48,550 bases of DNA. Source: Bacillaceae bacterium S4-13-56. Its GTDB lineage: Bacteria; Bacillota; Bacilli; Bacillales; JAWJLM01. A program made the translations under genes and the position numbers. This document shows positions 17,762 to 26,145 of the stretch, piece after piece. How positions within the stretch are numbered: the first letter of the stretch is position 1; every line of letters starts with the position of its first letter. The stretch lies in the NCBI GenBank assembly GCA_040191315.1, contig JAWJLM010000039.1, positions 1-48,550 on the forward strand. Direction: 5' to 3'. The notes under the pieces are model-generated. The model saw only the letters and a list, made by a program, of their open reading frames with translations. It did not search any database and had not been told where the DNA came from.

Positions 17762-18061
17762 TTAACTTAACAAGGTACCTAATACAAAAGGTAACAATAA
17801 GAGTATTATTGAACTCAAAATTAGTGTTAACGAAACAAACTTTGGAAGTTTTAATCTGCCTTTCCCTTTATACCAACCTGAGAATTGTAACTTATTCCTA
17901 TACAAAACGAATAATAGTAATAAAATTGCTATTGCACCAAGCCACGAATAAGATTCAACCTTCTCATTGATTGTGTAAATGTTTCCTATAATTGCCCATC
18001 CCAATCCACCAAGTAGGTTAAAGATAATAATTATTCGTAGAAGTTCTAATATCGTCCTCAT
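17762..18061 (-). CDS. Small three-helix membrane protein
   Basis: About 99 aa with three predicted membrane segments (near residues 3-25, 34-50 and 75-98) and a basic cytoplasmic stretch YRNKLQFSGWYKGKGRLKLP. Family not recognised. The start is uncertain: ATG 18061 has only a distant AAAGGA upstream, while the longer form from 18100 has no ribosome-binding site. A terminator follows at 17699-17732, which supports expression. Confidence 0.5.
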   Translation of the reverse strand: MRTILELLRIIIIFNLLGGLGWAIIGNIYTINEKVESYSWLGAIAILLLLFVLYRNKLQFSGWYKGKGRLKLPKFVSLTLILSSIILLLLPFVLGTLLS

Positions 18062-18132
18062 TCGTAATTTCTCACATCCTTTGTGACCTAATTTAACCAT
18101 AATTTAGTGAAATCCTTGTTAAACATTACTGC

Positions 18133-18500
18133 CTATATCGTGAATTTTGATAACCTAAGTGTATCATGTGTTTCCATATTTTGTATTAGATTCCCTTTAA
18201 TCATCAAGTCATTCATAGTAACAGTATTCCTTTGATGTTGAATGGATTCTAACACTTGAAACCAAGCAAGGTAATTGTTCAGATATTTAGTTGCAACTCC
18301 ATTAAAACGTTGTATCCAGCCTTTAAGTCTACGGTGATAATTGTTAACATTCTGGATATGGTATAGTCCCTTTGTACGAACCTTACCATCAGACTTGAAT
18401 TGATAAATATCCATCCCTTTTTCAGCAGCATATGTTTTAAAGGCACGCCAAGAATCGGTGCAAAAACATTTTCATTTGAAAGTTTATGTCCGATAGCTTC
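18133..18500 (-). pseudogene. IS1595-family transposase remnant
   Basis: The C-terminal part reads GLYHIQNVNNYHRRLKGWIQ followed by RFNGVATKYLNNYLAWFQ, typical of IS1595/ISXO2-like transposases. Upstream in the same frame are CTDSWRAFKTYAAEKG (catalytic-core region). A frameshift near 18470 separates DEAIGHKLSNENVF. The N-terminal half is missing, so it is inactive. The 18520-18820 stretch holds no readable gene. Confidence 0.8.
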
Positions 18501-18827
18501 ATCGGGGCGTCACTGTTACCAGAATTTAAGGGCAAGTTGGGTGCAGGTATGAAAGTCTAGTTATCTTCTCCACTTTAATGGCAATGTAATCGTGCTGTAT
18601 TTTCTAAATTCTTTGCACTTCTTTATATACTCCACCCCAATCACCTCACTCTTCTTTTACCAGTAAAACCTAAATATGATATACCTGGCTGCCGAAGATT
18701 AATTTACTTAAGTGTCAAGGTCAAGGTGGATGGTAAATTAAATTCGCTTCTCTCATACATATTTCAAATACCCCTCAGCAAGAAGGAGGTATTTTCATAA
18801 AATGCTACTATTTAACTGGAGTTAACT

Positions 18828-19060
18828 TTATTGGTCAGTTTCTATAGTATAACCAACTTCTAACTCTACATCATAGCTCTCAACATTTGCTAAATTAATG
18901 TTTACCACATCGGTTCCACATGGATCTCTTACCACTAATTTTTTTCCTTCCCCTATTGGACTTACCATATATTTAATATACTGCTAGTCATTTCCAACTA
19001 TATAACTTCCGGCGTTAATTTCCTTCGGTTCACCAGTTTCTTGTTTATTTGGGAAGATAT
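18828..19060 (-). pseudogene. Gene fragment with in-frame stop
   Basis: The minus strand reads QETGEPKEINAGSYIVGND, then TAG, then QYIKYMVSPIGEGKKLVVRD and on to GYTIETDQ and a TAA stop at 18828. The AGSYIVG phrase resembles the repeated YKVG..IPAGEY domain of the gene at 20718, so it may be a remnant of a related surface protein. Confidence 0.5.
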
Positions 19061-19253
19061 TTAAATAGAGAAATCTAATTAGTCCTAAAGAACCATTTTT
19101 CCAAAATTTATTAAATATTCTTAAATTAGCTGTTGACAGTATTTACCTATAATTATATTATTTAACTTATTGAGGTGATATTTTAATAGATTTTAAGGAG
19201 GGTAGTATTAATTTCACAGTGTGTTACTATAATTTTTAGAAGGAGTTTTTCTA

Positions 19254-19868
19254 TTGAGTATTAAAAAAGTATTAACCTTGTAGTTAGTTGGACTCGCTGT
19301 ACTTATTTTCTCCACATCAGGAGTCTTTGCTTCTACAAATAGTGATTTTGACTCCAAGATTTTCGACTCCATAGACCTTTCTACTTTTAAAGGACGGGAA
19401 TCAACATTTATAGCAGACAATGGCGAAAAGGTAACTTTCGGTGCTGAACCTGTTTTTATTGAAGATGATCAAGAAAGATCTAAAATCCTCTCTAGTCCAA
19501 AATTACTCACCTCTGATATTTCAGGACCAAACTTGTCAGCCAACCATCCATCAGATTCTGACATTGTTAACAACTATAATATTTCGCTTGATAACTCGAC
19601 TTGGAGAATTTATGTTACTTCTGGGTCAGTAAACATGGAATATTATATAGATATTTATCGGAATAGGATATATTCAACCATAACAAACGCTTACGGCGTA
19701 GACGTTAACTTATTCGGCTATACCGAAAGCAACAGAAATTTCGATTGGGGTAGCACCTGGGCAGAATATACAGGGACTGCTAACTTATTTAACTCTGCTG
19801 CAAGCTTAGGTATTAGATTAACGTCGACGGTCGCTGGTGATACTTTAACTACCTCGGCAGAATATTAA
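19254..19868 (+). pseudogene. Secreted protein gene with amber codon in the signal peptide
   Basis: TTG 19254 has AGAAGGAG 8 nt upstream. The reading is intact for 204 codons except TAG at codon 10 (19281-19283), in the middle of the signal peptide SIKKVLTL-stop-LVGLAVLIF; the presumed cleavage site is near SGVFAS. The mature region is polar and ends in a beta-rich part (WRIYVTSGSVNMEYYIDIYR) that may belong to the DUF5626-type secreted proteins, a tentative match. The rest of the frame is undamaged, so the stop is either very recent or read through. Confidence 0.65.
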
Positions 19869-19885
19869 AAATGGAGGGATGACTT

Positions 19886-19984
19886 ATTATCTTAGGAACA
19901 GGAAATATCACCTTAATTATTTTCATTTTGATAGTAGTTTTGGTTGTTTGGTTATTCCGAAAAAGTAGACAGGAAAAAAAATAA
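19886..19984 (+). CDS. Small single-span membrane peptide, about 32 aa
   Basis: An open frame with LGTGNITLIIFILIVVLVVW and a basic tail RKSRQEKK is a clear one-pass membrane peptide. The frame has no ATG, GTG or TTG; GGAGGG (19873-19878) lies 7 nt before ATT, which is a possible start, or an original start was mutated. It follows the secreted-protein gene by 17 bp and a terminator follows it, so the two formed an operon. Confidence 0.45.
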   Translation: MILGTGNITLIIFILIVVLVVWLFRKSRQEKK

Positions 19985-19998
19985 TGTGACCTTTTAAA

Positions 19999-20028
19999 AC
20001 AGCCCCTGCCAATAAAGGTGGGGGCTGT
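19999..20028 (+). terminator. Terminator of the 19254-19984 operon
   Basis: ACAGCCCC (19999-20006) pairs with GGGGCTGT (20021-20028), a G+C-rich stem followed by TGTTTGG. Confidence 0.75.
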
Positions 20029-20125
20029 TGTTTGGCCTGATTATTCCCAGCAGGTTTTTCCGCACCTACAGAAGTGGTCTGCCATACCACCGCAAATTAA
20101 TAGATTTTTATTTTATTTAAATCAC

Positions 20126-20272
20126 TTATCTTTCTTTTACTTTGTACCACCATCCGCGTTCTTTTAGCCACGCTTCGAACTCTTTTAATTCCTTTGATCC
20201 AAGGCCACCTGTTTCTAATACAGGGTTATTACCTTTCCCATCAAAATTAATTCGTGCCCACCATTCGTGTTC
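20126..20272 (-). pseudogene. 5'-truncated gene cut by the hairpin repeat
   Basis: The minus strand reads EHEWWARINFDGKGNNPVLE, then TGGLGSKELKEFEAWLKERG and WWYKVKER, ending at TAA 20126. The frame meets a stop exactly at the edge of the repeat at 20281, so the N terminus is lost. The family is not recognised. Its place, divergent from an ImmR-like repressor, is where an early gene of an integrative element would sit. Confidence 0.6.
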
Positions 20273-20280
20273 CTATTAAA

Positions 20281-20330
20281 AAAGACCCCCGATACGGTGA
20301 AGCTTTACCATGTCGGGGGTCAGGCACCAA
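20281..20330. repeat. Dispersed hairpin repeat between two truncated genes
   Basis: GACCCCCGA (20284-20292) pairs with TCGGGGGTC (20313-20321), followed by AGGCACC as in the copy at 12914-12963. Both flanking genes are missing their 5' ends exactly at its borders. Confidence 0.8.
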
Positions 20331-20680
20331 TATTCCAAAAATTTTTATATTTCCGTTTTAGAAACATGGAAAAATAAGAGCTGGAATCAACGAGAATTAC
20401 CAAAAAGAGTTGATTTAAATCCTAGTGTCATGAATAGATTAGAATCTGGAGAAAGACCTATTAAGGATTATGAGTTAGGTAAAATCGCAACTGTTTTAGA
20501 TGTTACAACAGATTACTTGCTTGGTAGATCTGCAAACCCAGAAATGACTGAAGAAGAATTTGAGGCTTTTAAAAATGATCCAGACCTTGAAAGATGGTAC
20601 AAGAGCTTCCTAAAAATAATGAAGAAGATCTTCGAAGATTACGTAAAATTTGGGAAGCATTTAATGAAGATGACAACTAG
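20331..20680 (+). pseudogene. ImmR-like XRE repressor, truncated and frameshifted
   Basis: An HTH_XRE domain reads SWNQRELPKRVDLNPSVMNR and LESGERPIKDYELGKIA with TDYLLGRS, as in repressors of phages and ICEBs1-type elements. The N terminus is replaced by the hairpin repeat. After DLERWYK one base is missing near 20605; the other frame restores the usual tail LPKNNEEDLRRLRKIWEAFN and stop. So it is broken at both ends. Confidence 0.8.
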
Positions 20681-20717
20681 CATACAACATATAAACTAAT
20701 TTAAGGGGAGATAAGAG

Positions 20718-21404
20718 ATGTCCGAAAAAGTAAAGAAACCGTTTTATAAAAAATGGTGGGTTTGGGTGATCGTGGTTTTAATTATTATTGGAGCTGCATC
20801 AGGTGGTGGAGAAGAAACAGACAATGCTACTAATAATGAGAATGAAAATGCATCAACTAATGAAGAATCTAACAATGAAACAAATGGTGTTGCAGATGCA
20901 GAAGAACCTGCAGAAGACAGTGAAAAAATAGAATCTGGTACATACAAAGTTGGCACTGATTTACCAGCAGGAGAGTATTTGGTATTTTCTGATGGAATGG
21001 CATATGTAGAAAGTGCATCAGATAGTACAGGAAGTCTGGACAGTATTATTTTTAATTTGAATTTAATGGGTGAAGCTCATGCTTATGTAACTGTTAAGGA
21101 TGGCCAATACTTCAAACTTCAAGGTGGACACATGTATCCAGTAGGATCTGCACCATCTGTTATTCCTGAAGACGGATTATATGAAGATGGCATGTATAAA
21201 GTAGGACAAGATATTCCAGCAGGGGAATACAAAGTTCTTTTGGACCCAAATTCATCATTAGGTATGGGTTATTTGGAAGTAAGTTCAGATAGCAGTCATC
21301 AGCTAGGAAGCATTGTGACAAACGAGAACGTCCAAGCAGACACTTACATTACTGTTTCAGAAGGGCAATATTTAACCTTACAAGATTTAAGCATACAAAA
21401 ATAG
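20718..21404 (+). CDS. Membrane-anchored protein with two YKVG..IPAGEY domains
   Basis: A 228-aa protein with a basic start and one membrane segment (WWVWVIVVLIIIGAA, about residues 14-30), a long acidic Asn/Glu-rich linker (35-75) and two similar domains of about 70 residues beginning GTYKVGTDLPAGEYLV and GMYKVGQDIPAGEYKV. The domain pair would face outward. Such proteins often travel with lysogeny modules of mobile elements; exact function unknown. It starts at ATG after GGGGAG and is intact, unlike its neighbours. A terminator follows. Confidence 0.75.
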   Translation: MSEKVKKPFYKKWWVWVIVVLIIIGAASGGGEETDNATNNENENASTNEESNNETNGVADAEEPAEDSEKIESGTYKVGTDLPAGEYLVFSDGMAYVESASDSTGSLDSIIFNLNLMGEAHAYVTVKDGQYFKLQGGHMYPVGSAPSVIPEDGLYEDGMYKVGQDIPAGEYKVLLDPNSSLGMGYLEVSSDSSHQLGSIVTNENVQADTYITVSEGQYLTLQDLSIQK

Positions 21405-21425
21405 TTTTATTCTATAAAAAAGATC

Positions 21426-21454
21426 AGGTGTACATTAGGGTACACCTTCTTTTT
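21426..21454 (+). terminator. Terminator after the YKVG-domain gene
   Basis: AGGTGTAC (21426-21433) pairs with GTACACCT (21440-21447), followed by TCTTTTT. Confidence 0.85.
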
Positions 21455-21499
21455 AACATTTATATCGAACATTTGTTCTGTAATTAAGGGAGGTAAGCT

Positions 21500-21960
21500 T
21501 TGTATTCTGCTTTAGAGGACTATATAAAAAGAATCCTTATTTATCCATTAATAATCCAAGCGAACTTAATTTGAAGAATGTTTCTAGTCGAATTGGTATA
21601 AAAGCGGACTACTGGGAGTTTCAAAGCGAGTCTGCCAAGAGAATGAATCGGCACATTATCTTTCTAAATGAAAATTTAACCAAGCAACAGGAATGGCAAG
21701 ATTTTGCTCATGAACTGTGTCATGTTTTAAGGCACGTTGGTAGACAAGAAGATTTGCCCTATTCCTTTTATCAACTAAAGGAATGGCAGGATAATAGTTT
21801 TATGTATCACCTATGTTTACCAACATTGCTAGAAAAGATTAAACTAGAATCTACAATGCACAGATCTACTCTGATAATTTCAGAAGCTTTTCGTGTGGAA
21901 TATGAATTTGCTTACAAAAAATTAGAAATGTATATCCGAAAATATCAATTAACTGTTTAG
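21500..21960 (+). pseudogene. ImmA-like metallopeptidase, frameshifted
   Basis: TTG 21500 has GGGAGG 6 nt upstream and reads YSALEDYIK, then a frameshift near 21530 leads to SINNPSELNLKNVSSRIG and an intact catalytic region FAHELCHVLRHVG. HELCH is the HExxH zinc site. ImmA proteases cleave the ImmR repressor to release element excision. The pair with the XRE gene and integrase identifies an ICEBs1-like or phage lysogeny module. Confidence 0.75.
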
Positions 21961-21971
21961 GAGGCTTTGAT

Positions 21972-23153
21972 ATGCACTGTAAAAAAGTAAAAACCAAAAG
22001 TGGTCAAGTTCGATGGGAGTGTATTGCAGACGGACCTCCAAATCCTGCTACTGGTAAAAGAAAACAAATTAAAAGAAGGGGTAATACTCAAAGAGAAGCA
22101 AAAAAGAGGGTTGAACAAGCCCTTCGGTTATTAGAGGAAGATAAGATAGACGAAAGTATAGGAAAGAAAGTAACCTTTGAAATGGCAGCTCAACATTGGT
22201 TAGAAGTGTACACATTAACAGGAGTAAAGCGAAGTACGGTTAGAATACGAGAAAAAGAAGTAAAAATTTTAAATCGATATATCGCAAAGACTCCTATTGC
22301 CAATGTCTCTCACCTTCAGTATCAACGAATATTAAATGAAATTGCACCTGATTATGCTAGAACTTCAGTTCAGGGAGTCAACACGACAGCTGGTATGATT
22401 TTTAGGCAGGCCATAAAAGATAGAATCATTAAAGAAAATCCAGCTGAAGGAGTCGTAATACCTAAAAAACGTCGTACTGTTGAAGAGATCGAAACGGATC
22501 AGATTGAAGAAGAGTACCTAGAACGTGAAGAAGTAGAACAATTTTTTAAAGGCAGTACGTGAACATGGTCTTGACTTAGACTTAGAAAGATTTCTATTTA
22601 TTAGCTTTTTCCGGAATGCGTTCAGGGGAGTTATGCGCTTTAAAATGGTCTGACATAAATTTTGAGACAAACGAGATTAGAATAACAAAAACACTCTACA
22701 ATGAAGATAATAACATGTGAAAATACGAGCTCACTCCACCTAAGACAGAAGGATCTATAAGGACAATCACGATGGAAAAAGAAATAAAGGTGAAAATGAA
22801 GTATCGTGACCAGGTAGAACATGATGAAGATTTTGTGTTTTGCAGATCCACGGGATGGCCGTTTATTCAAAAAAACATTGGTACAAGAATGACTCGATTA
22901 TTAGTTAGAATATACAGATATCACTAAAAAAGCTACTCCTCATATTTTTAGACATACGCATATTAGCATGTTAACAGAAGCTGGCGTAGACCTGGCTACG
23001 ATAATGGAGAAGGTAGGCCATAATGATATAAAAACAACGATGAAGATCTATACACATGTTACAAAAAAGATGAAAAAGGACGTTTCCGCCAAAGTAAGAA
23101 CTTTGTACGAAAACGCCCTTTCAGAACATAACTTTTCAATAACTTTTTTGTGA
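21972..23153 (+). pseudogene. Tyrosine integrase, broken
   Basis: The N-terminal 196 residues are intact: an arm-binding domain (CKKVKTKSGQVRWECIADGP) and a core-binding domain. After FFKGST the frame breaks near 22560. Beyond it, in shifted frames, are FSGMRSGELCALKWSDI (first catalytic Arg), an internal TGA near 22718, GWPFIQKNIG, and TPHIFRHTHISMLTEAGVD (His-x-x-Arg) with VGHNDIKTTMKIYTHV (His and Tyr nucleophile). At least two frameshifts and one stop make it inactive. It ends 70 bp from the groEL fragment, the likely attachment site. Confidence 0.88.
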
Positions 23154-23185
23154 CATTTTTACGTTTTTTTCATCAATTAAGAGCG

Positions 23186-23213
23186 CATAAACATTGATAA
23201 ATCAACATTTATG
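23186..23213 (+). terminator. Hairpin after the integrase
   Basis: CATAAA...TTTATG with inner TTGAT/ATCAA, followed by GGGTGGTTTTTT. A plausible terminator for the integrase gene. Confidence 0.4.
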
Positions 23214-23222
23214 GGTGGTTTT

Positions 23223-23324
23223 TTACATCATGCCGCCCATTCCGCCCATGCCACCCATGTCAGGCATGCCGCCACCATTATCTTCTTCTGGTAGATCAGC
23301 AACTACTGCTTCAGTAGTTAGGAA
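23223..23324 (-). pseudogene. groEL 3'-end fragment, probable attachment site
   Basis: The minus strand encodes 33 residues plus stop: [15 protein letters not shown], then the Gly-Met tail [18 protein letters not shown]. This is the C terminus of GroEL. Upstream of the Phe codon the reading is unrelated, so it is not the end of an intact groEL here. A gene 3' end next to an integrase is the classic sign of site-specific integration into that gene. The functional groEL must be elsewhere. The next 400 bp (23325-23725) hold nothing recognisable. Confidence 0.88.
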
Positions 23325-23727
23325 CGGAAGTAGTGCTCCTTGACTTTATCGTAGTCCTATCAACGTTTCGTCTCAATTAGACTACTTCTCAAAATGATTT
23401 ATACAAATTCATTATAAAGTAGTGGTAGCTTTTTGTGAAGTGGTGTTCCTCTCATGTCTCATATCATGTCTAAAGACGCATCATGACTGGCTTATTAGAT
23501 CACATTTATAATCACAAGGAAATTGCCACACCTTTGCTTATCTTGAGAGAACACACTTTTATCTGTTTTTTTACGTTGAACAAAAGGAATGTCTTTACTA
23601 ACAAATACTTAAGTAAAATACTCAAAGGTGCATAAAATTAACATTTTTTAAACTTACATGAATAACTTATTTTTCTGATCATATAGATGAAAGTAGGCAA
23701 CACATTTTGAAATGAAAGGAGGGAAAA

Positions 23728-24306
23728 ATGATGGGAAGCGATGTATTGGATATTCTGACAAAACTGGATCAAAAGCTGGATTTGTTAACCGAAGAACAAA
23801 ATCAAATTAAGCAACAAATGCAGCAGATTCAAAATACAATTAAACAAACCAAGTCAGCCAAAATTAAAAATGTCAGTCGGAATCAAGTTGGATTATGGAA
23901 CGTGAAACTAGGTTATCCAGATGTCATACTCAAATCTATTGATAATCCCGGCATTGGATTTCCAAAGAATAAACAGCCACTTGCAAACAAGGTAAAACCT
24001 GGTACAAAAGTATTTATTTATTTAACACATCCTGTCAAACGTATCATTGGTTATGGTGAAGTTTCTTCTGCTATGAAGACCGTCCATGGGGATAGATGGC
24101 CTTATCAATTCGACGTTGATTGGATAGTTGGACCATGTTTTCCAGGAGTAAGTTTTAAAGATGTAGATTTAGACATACGTCCAAGACCGGGTGATACGAA
24201 CTTTAAAATCCATCCCAAAGATGCCCGTAACGTAATTGACCAGTTAAAAAAACAAAGACGGATTACACAGGATGATATTGATGGGTGGATTGAACAAAAA
24301 AAATAA
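23728..24306 (+). CDS. Coiled-coil protein with a PUA/EVE-like domain
   Basis: A 192-aa protein. Residues 5-50 form a glutamine-rich coiled coil (LDQKLDLLTEEQNQIKQQMQ). From about residue 55, NQVGLWNVKLGYPDVILKSI, VKPGTKVFIYLTHPVKRIIG and YGEVSSAM recall EVE/ASCH-type PUA folds that bind modified bases or RNA; the match is tentative. AAAGGAGG precedes two adjacent ATG codons, and either could be used. It is monocistronic with its own terminator. Confidence 0.65.
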   Translation: MMGSDVLDILTKLDQKLDLLTEEQNQIKQQMQQIQNTIKQTKSAKIKNVSRNQVGLWNVKLGYPDVILKSIDNPGIGFPKNKQPLANKVKPGTKVFIYLTHPVKRIIGYGEVSSAMKTVHGDRWPYQFDVDWIVGPCFPGVSFKDVDLDIRPRPGDTNFKIHPKDARNVIDQLKKQRRITQDDIDGWIEQKK

Positions 24307-24351
24307 CCATTCTAGGCACAGAATGGTATACTTTGTCTTATTCTTTTCTTG

Positions 24352-24378
24352 ACGCCTTCTTTTGAAGGCGTTCTTTTT
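24352..24378 (+). terminator. Terminator of the PUA-like gene
   Basis: ACGCCTTC (24352-24359) pairs with GAAGGCGT (24364-24371), followed by TCTTTTTCT. A second stem, CCATTCT/AGAATGG, lies just before it (24307-24326). Confidence 0.85.
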
Positions 24379-24459
24379 CTATTCTATTATATGCAAGATC
24401 TTTACTAATATGTATTAATGGTGTTGGACCAGTAATGCTTATCATTTGGAAATTTAGTT

Positions 24460-24636
24460 TCAAACTGTTTGGCAGCGGAGTTGAAATGCTTCCTCATCTA
24501 TACTCCAAATGACTTCTAAAATTTCCATTTTCATATTACCATATTGTATTTGCATTCCAATCATTGGAGTGAATGGGATTTCCAATGTCAAACCCCTACT
24601 ATTACCTCTCTTAAAATCAACGAATGCCTTTACCAC
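24460..24636 (-). CDS. Small protein, 58 aa
   Basis: GTG 24636 follows AAAGGAGGG by 6 nt, one of the strongest start signals in the window. The product begins MVKAFVDFKRGNSRGLTLEI and continues PFTPMIGMQIQYGNMKMEIL to LRCQTV. It looks like a compact beta-rich protein without membrane segments or signal. The family is not recognised. Confidence 0.6.
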   Translation of the reverse strand: MVKAFVDFKRGNSRGLTLEIPFTPMIGMQIQYGNMKMEILEVIWSIDEEAFQLRCQTV

Positions 24637-24765
24637 AATACCCCCTCCTTTATAGTTATATACTATGCAGTAATAGACTATACAATGCCTGAATAGGCTC
24701 GTAAATCAAATAAGTGAAAGCAAGATTCCAAATTTATTCCTCACTATTTATTTAGGGTGTGTACA

Positions 24766-24815
24766 GTATGCATACAAAATGTATGCAATTAATCATTTGT
24801 ATGCAAATTGCATAC
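24766..24815. promoter_or_regulatory. Cluster of four GTATGCA boxes, probable operator
   Basis: GTATGCATAC (24766-24775), GTATGCA (24781), GTATGCA (24799) and TGCATAC (24809-24815) lie within 50 bp, spaced irregularly and in both orientations. This density is typical of a dimeric regulator's binding array. The nearest intact genes do not start here, so the controlled gene may be gone. Confidence 0.55.
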
Positions 24816-24828
24816 AAAAGGAAAATAC

Positions 24829-25160
24829 CTATTCATTCCTCGTTTCGAAAATATGATGAAAATTCCCATCCAGACATCCAGCCATCTTTGGTGCCTGAAA
24901 AGACCAAGTTTGTCCCTTTGACTTTGGATAAAACACAAAACCGCCCCGCCGTTCACTGAATTAAGAGTTTTACGAAATCTTGACGGGTAGAGAATATTCT
25001 CTTTTATCCACTCTGACTTCTTGTTCACTTGTTCTTCAAGATCCTTCATCGACCAATAAACACCTGACAATTCATTTTGTTTCATTTCTTCTTATTCTAC
25101 TTTTGTAACAAGCACCATATCTTCTGGAATAATCACTACTTCTGCTTTTAATTTTTGCAC
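24829..25160 (-). pseudogene. DUF771 phage-type protein with stop and frameshift
   Basis: GTG 25160, with GGAG 7 nt upstream, reads QKLKAEVVIIPEDMVLVTKVE, then an in-frame TAA, then EEMKQNELSGVYWSMKDLEE. After LNSVNGG a small insertion in a G-run (near 24945) shifts the frame; the family tail GFVFYPKSKGQTWSFQAPKM continues in another frame to TAG 24829. DUF771 proteins are common in phages and integrative elements of Firmicutes. Two lesions make it inactive unless recoded. Confidence 0.8.
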
Positions 25161-25185
25161 ACACTCTCTCCCTCATCTTTTATTT

Positions 25186-25215
25186 AAAACCAAAACAAAC
25201 ACACCCTTAAGGGTG
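25186..25215 (-). terminator. Terminator after the second vanW copy
   Basis: CACCCTTAAGGGTG (25202-25215) is a perfect palindrome directly after the stop of the second vanW reading, followed on the minus strand by TGTTTGTTTTGG. Confidence 0.5.
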
Positions 25216-26016
25216 CTAGTTAACATTTCCTAGTATTTCATACTTTACTTCCGAATGATTTTTAATCAACAACTCTTCTTTTATGTAGTTTCCGGTTCTT
25301 TTATTGACCGTCTTTCTCCAAATCTCATTTTGTCGATAGTTTTTTCCGTTTTCTTTCAAAAATCTATGACTTCTTTCTTCCATATGGTAGGAATATTACC
25401 ATTCCCTATCGGTAAGGATTGCCCCTTTAAGGTGCTTGTCCGTGAGCCAAACCTTGATTTGAAAAGTCTGCTCTGTAGGATTGTAAAACCGCAAATCTAT
25501 GTAATTATAAAAAACACTTGCCCCACTTCCAAAAGGGAGCACTCTACCTGAATCCGGAAATGGGTCAAAGCTATAATGATGTCTTTCTATGATTTCCAAT
25601 GGGGTATGTAAGGCCATCCAAAACAGGAGGTTCGCCAATTGACAAATCCCCCCACCAATCCCTGTTTTCACTTCTCCTCTGGATAATTGCATACCCTCGA
25701 TGTACCCCTTGTCTCTCGTGGTCCTCCCTACTAACTGCCAAAAGGAAAAGATTTGTCCAGGGAAAATCAAAACGCCATCAATCGTTTGAGAAGCAATTTT
25801 AAGGTTTGTGATTTTGTTTTCTTGAAGTTGTGGGTCGCTATCCCCCAGTTTTCTTCGTAAAAGCGATTGATGTTTCTTTAAAGAATGTGGTAAAGAATCA
25901 TCAACAGAAGTAGTAGCAAATCTCTTTGCATCTTTAAGGTCTACAATCGAACGAAAAAGTCGTTTCAGTGCAATCCTGGTGTGATAAAAAATCGGATGAA
26001 TTTCACTCAATCTCAT
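25216..26016 (-). pseudogene. Second vanW copy with one in-frame stop
   Basis: Nearly the same protein as 7556-8362 (MRLSEIHPIFYHTRI, GGGICQLANLLFWMALH, FDPFPDSGRVLPFG). The frame is unbroken for the full length except TAA at 25396-25398, where the intact copy has a proline codon (EW-stop-YSYH instead of DWPYSYH). The remaining 60 codons downstream stay in frame and stay similar (FLKENGKNYRQNEIWRK). A truncated 206-aa product could still be made and would keep the VanW core. ATG 26016 is chosen as for the first copy. Confidence 0.85.
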
Positions 26017-26145
26017 ATCGATCCAACCCTTCACACATTTTCACTATCATACTAATATACTATCACTATTAGGCAATTTAAGACTCATTTATTTGAGCAG
26101 AAGAATAGAGTAAAATATAAAAAAGGAGTAAAAAGGAGGTTGGCC

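Noticed and set aside
24759-24959. Plus-strand 66-aa frame
   Set aside because: It lies over the operator boxes and antisense to the clear DUF771 remnant.
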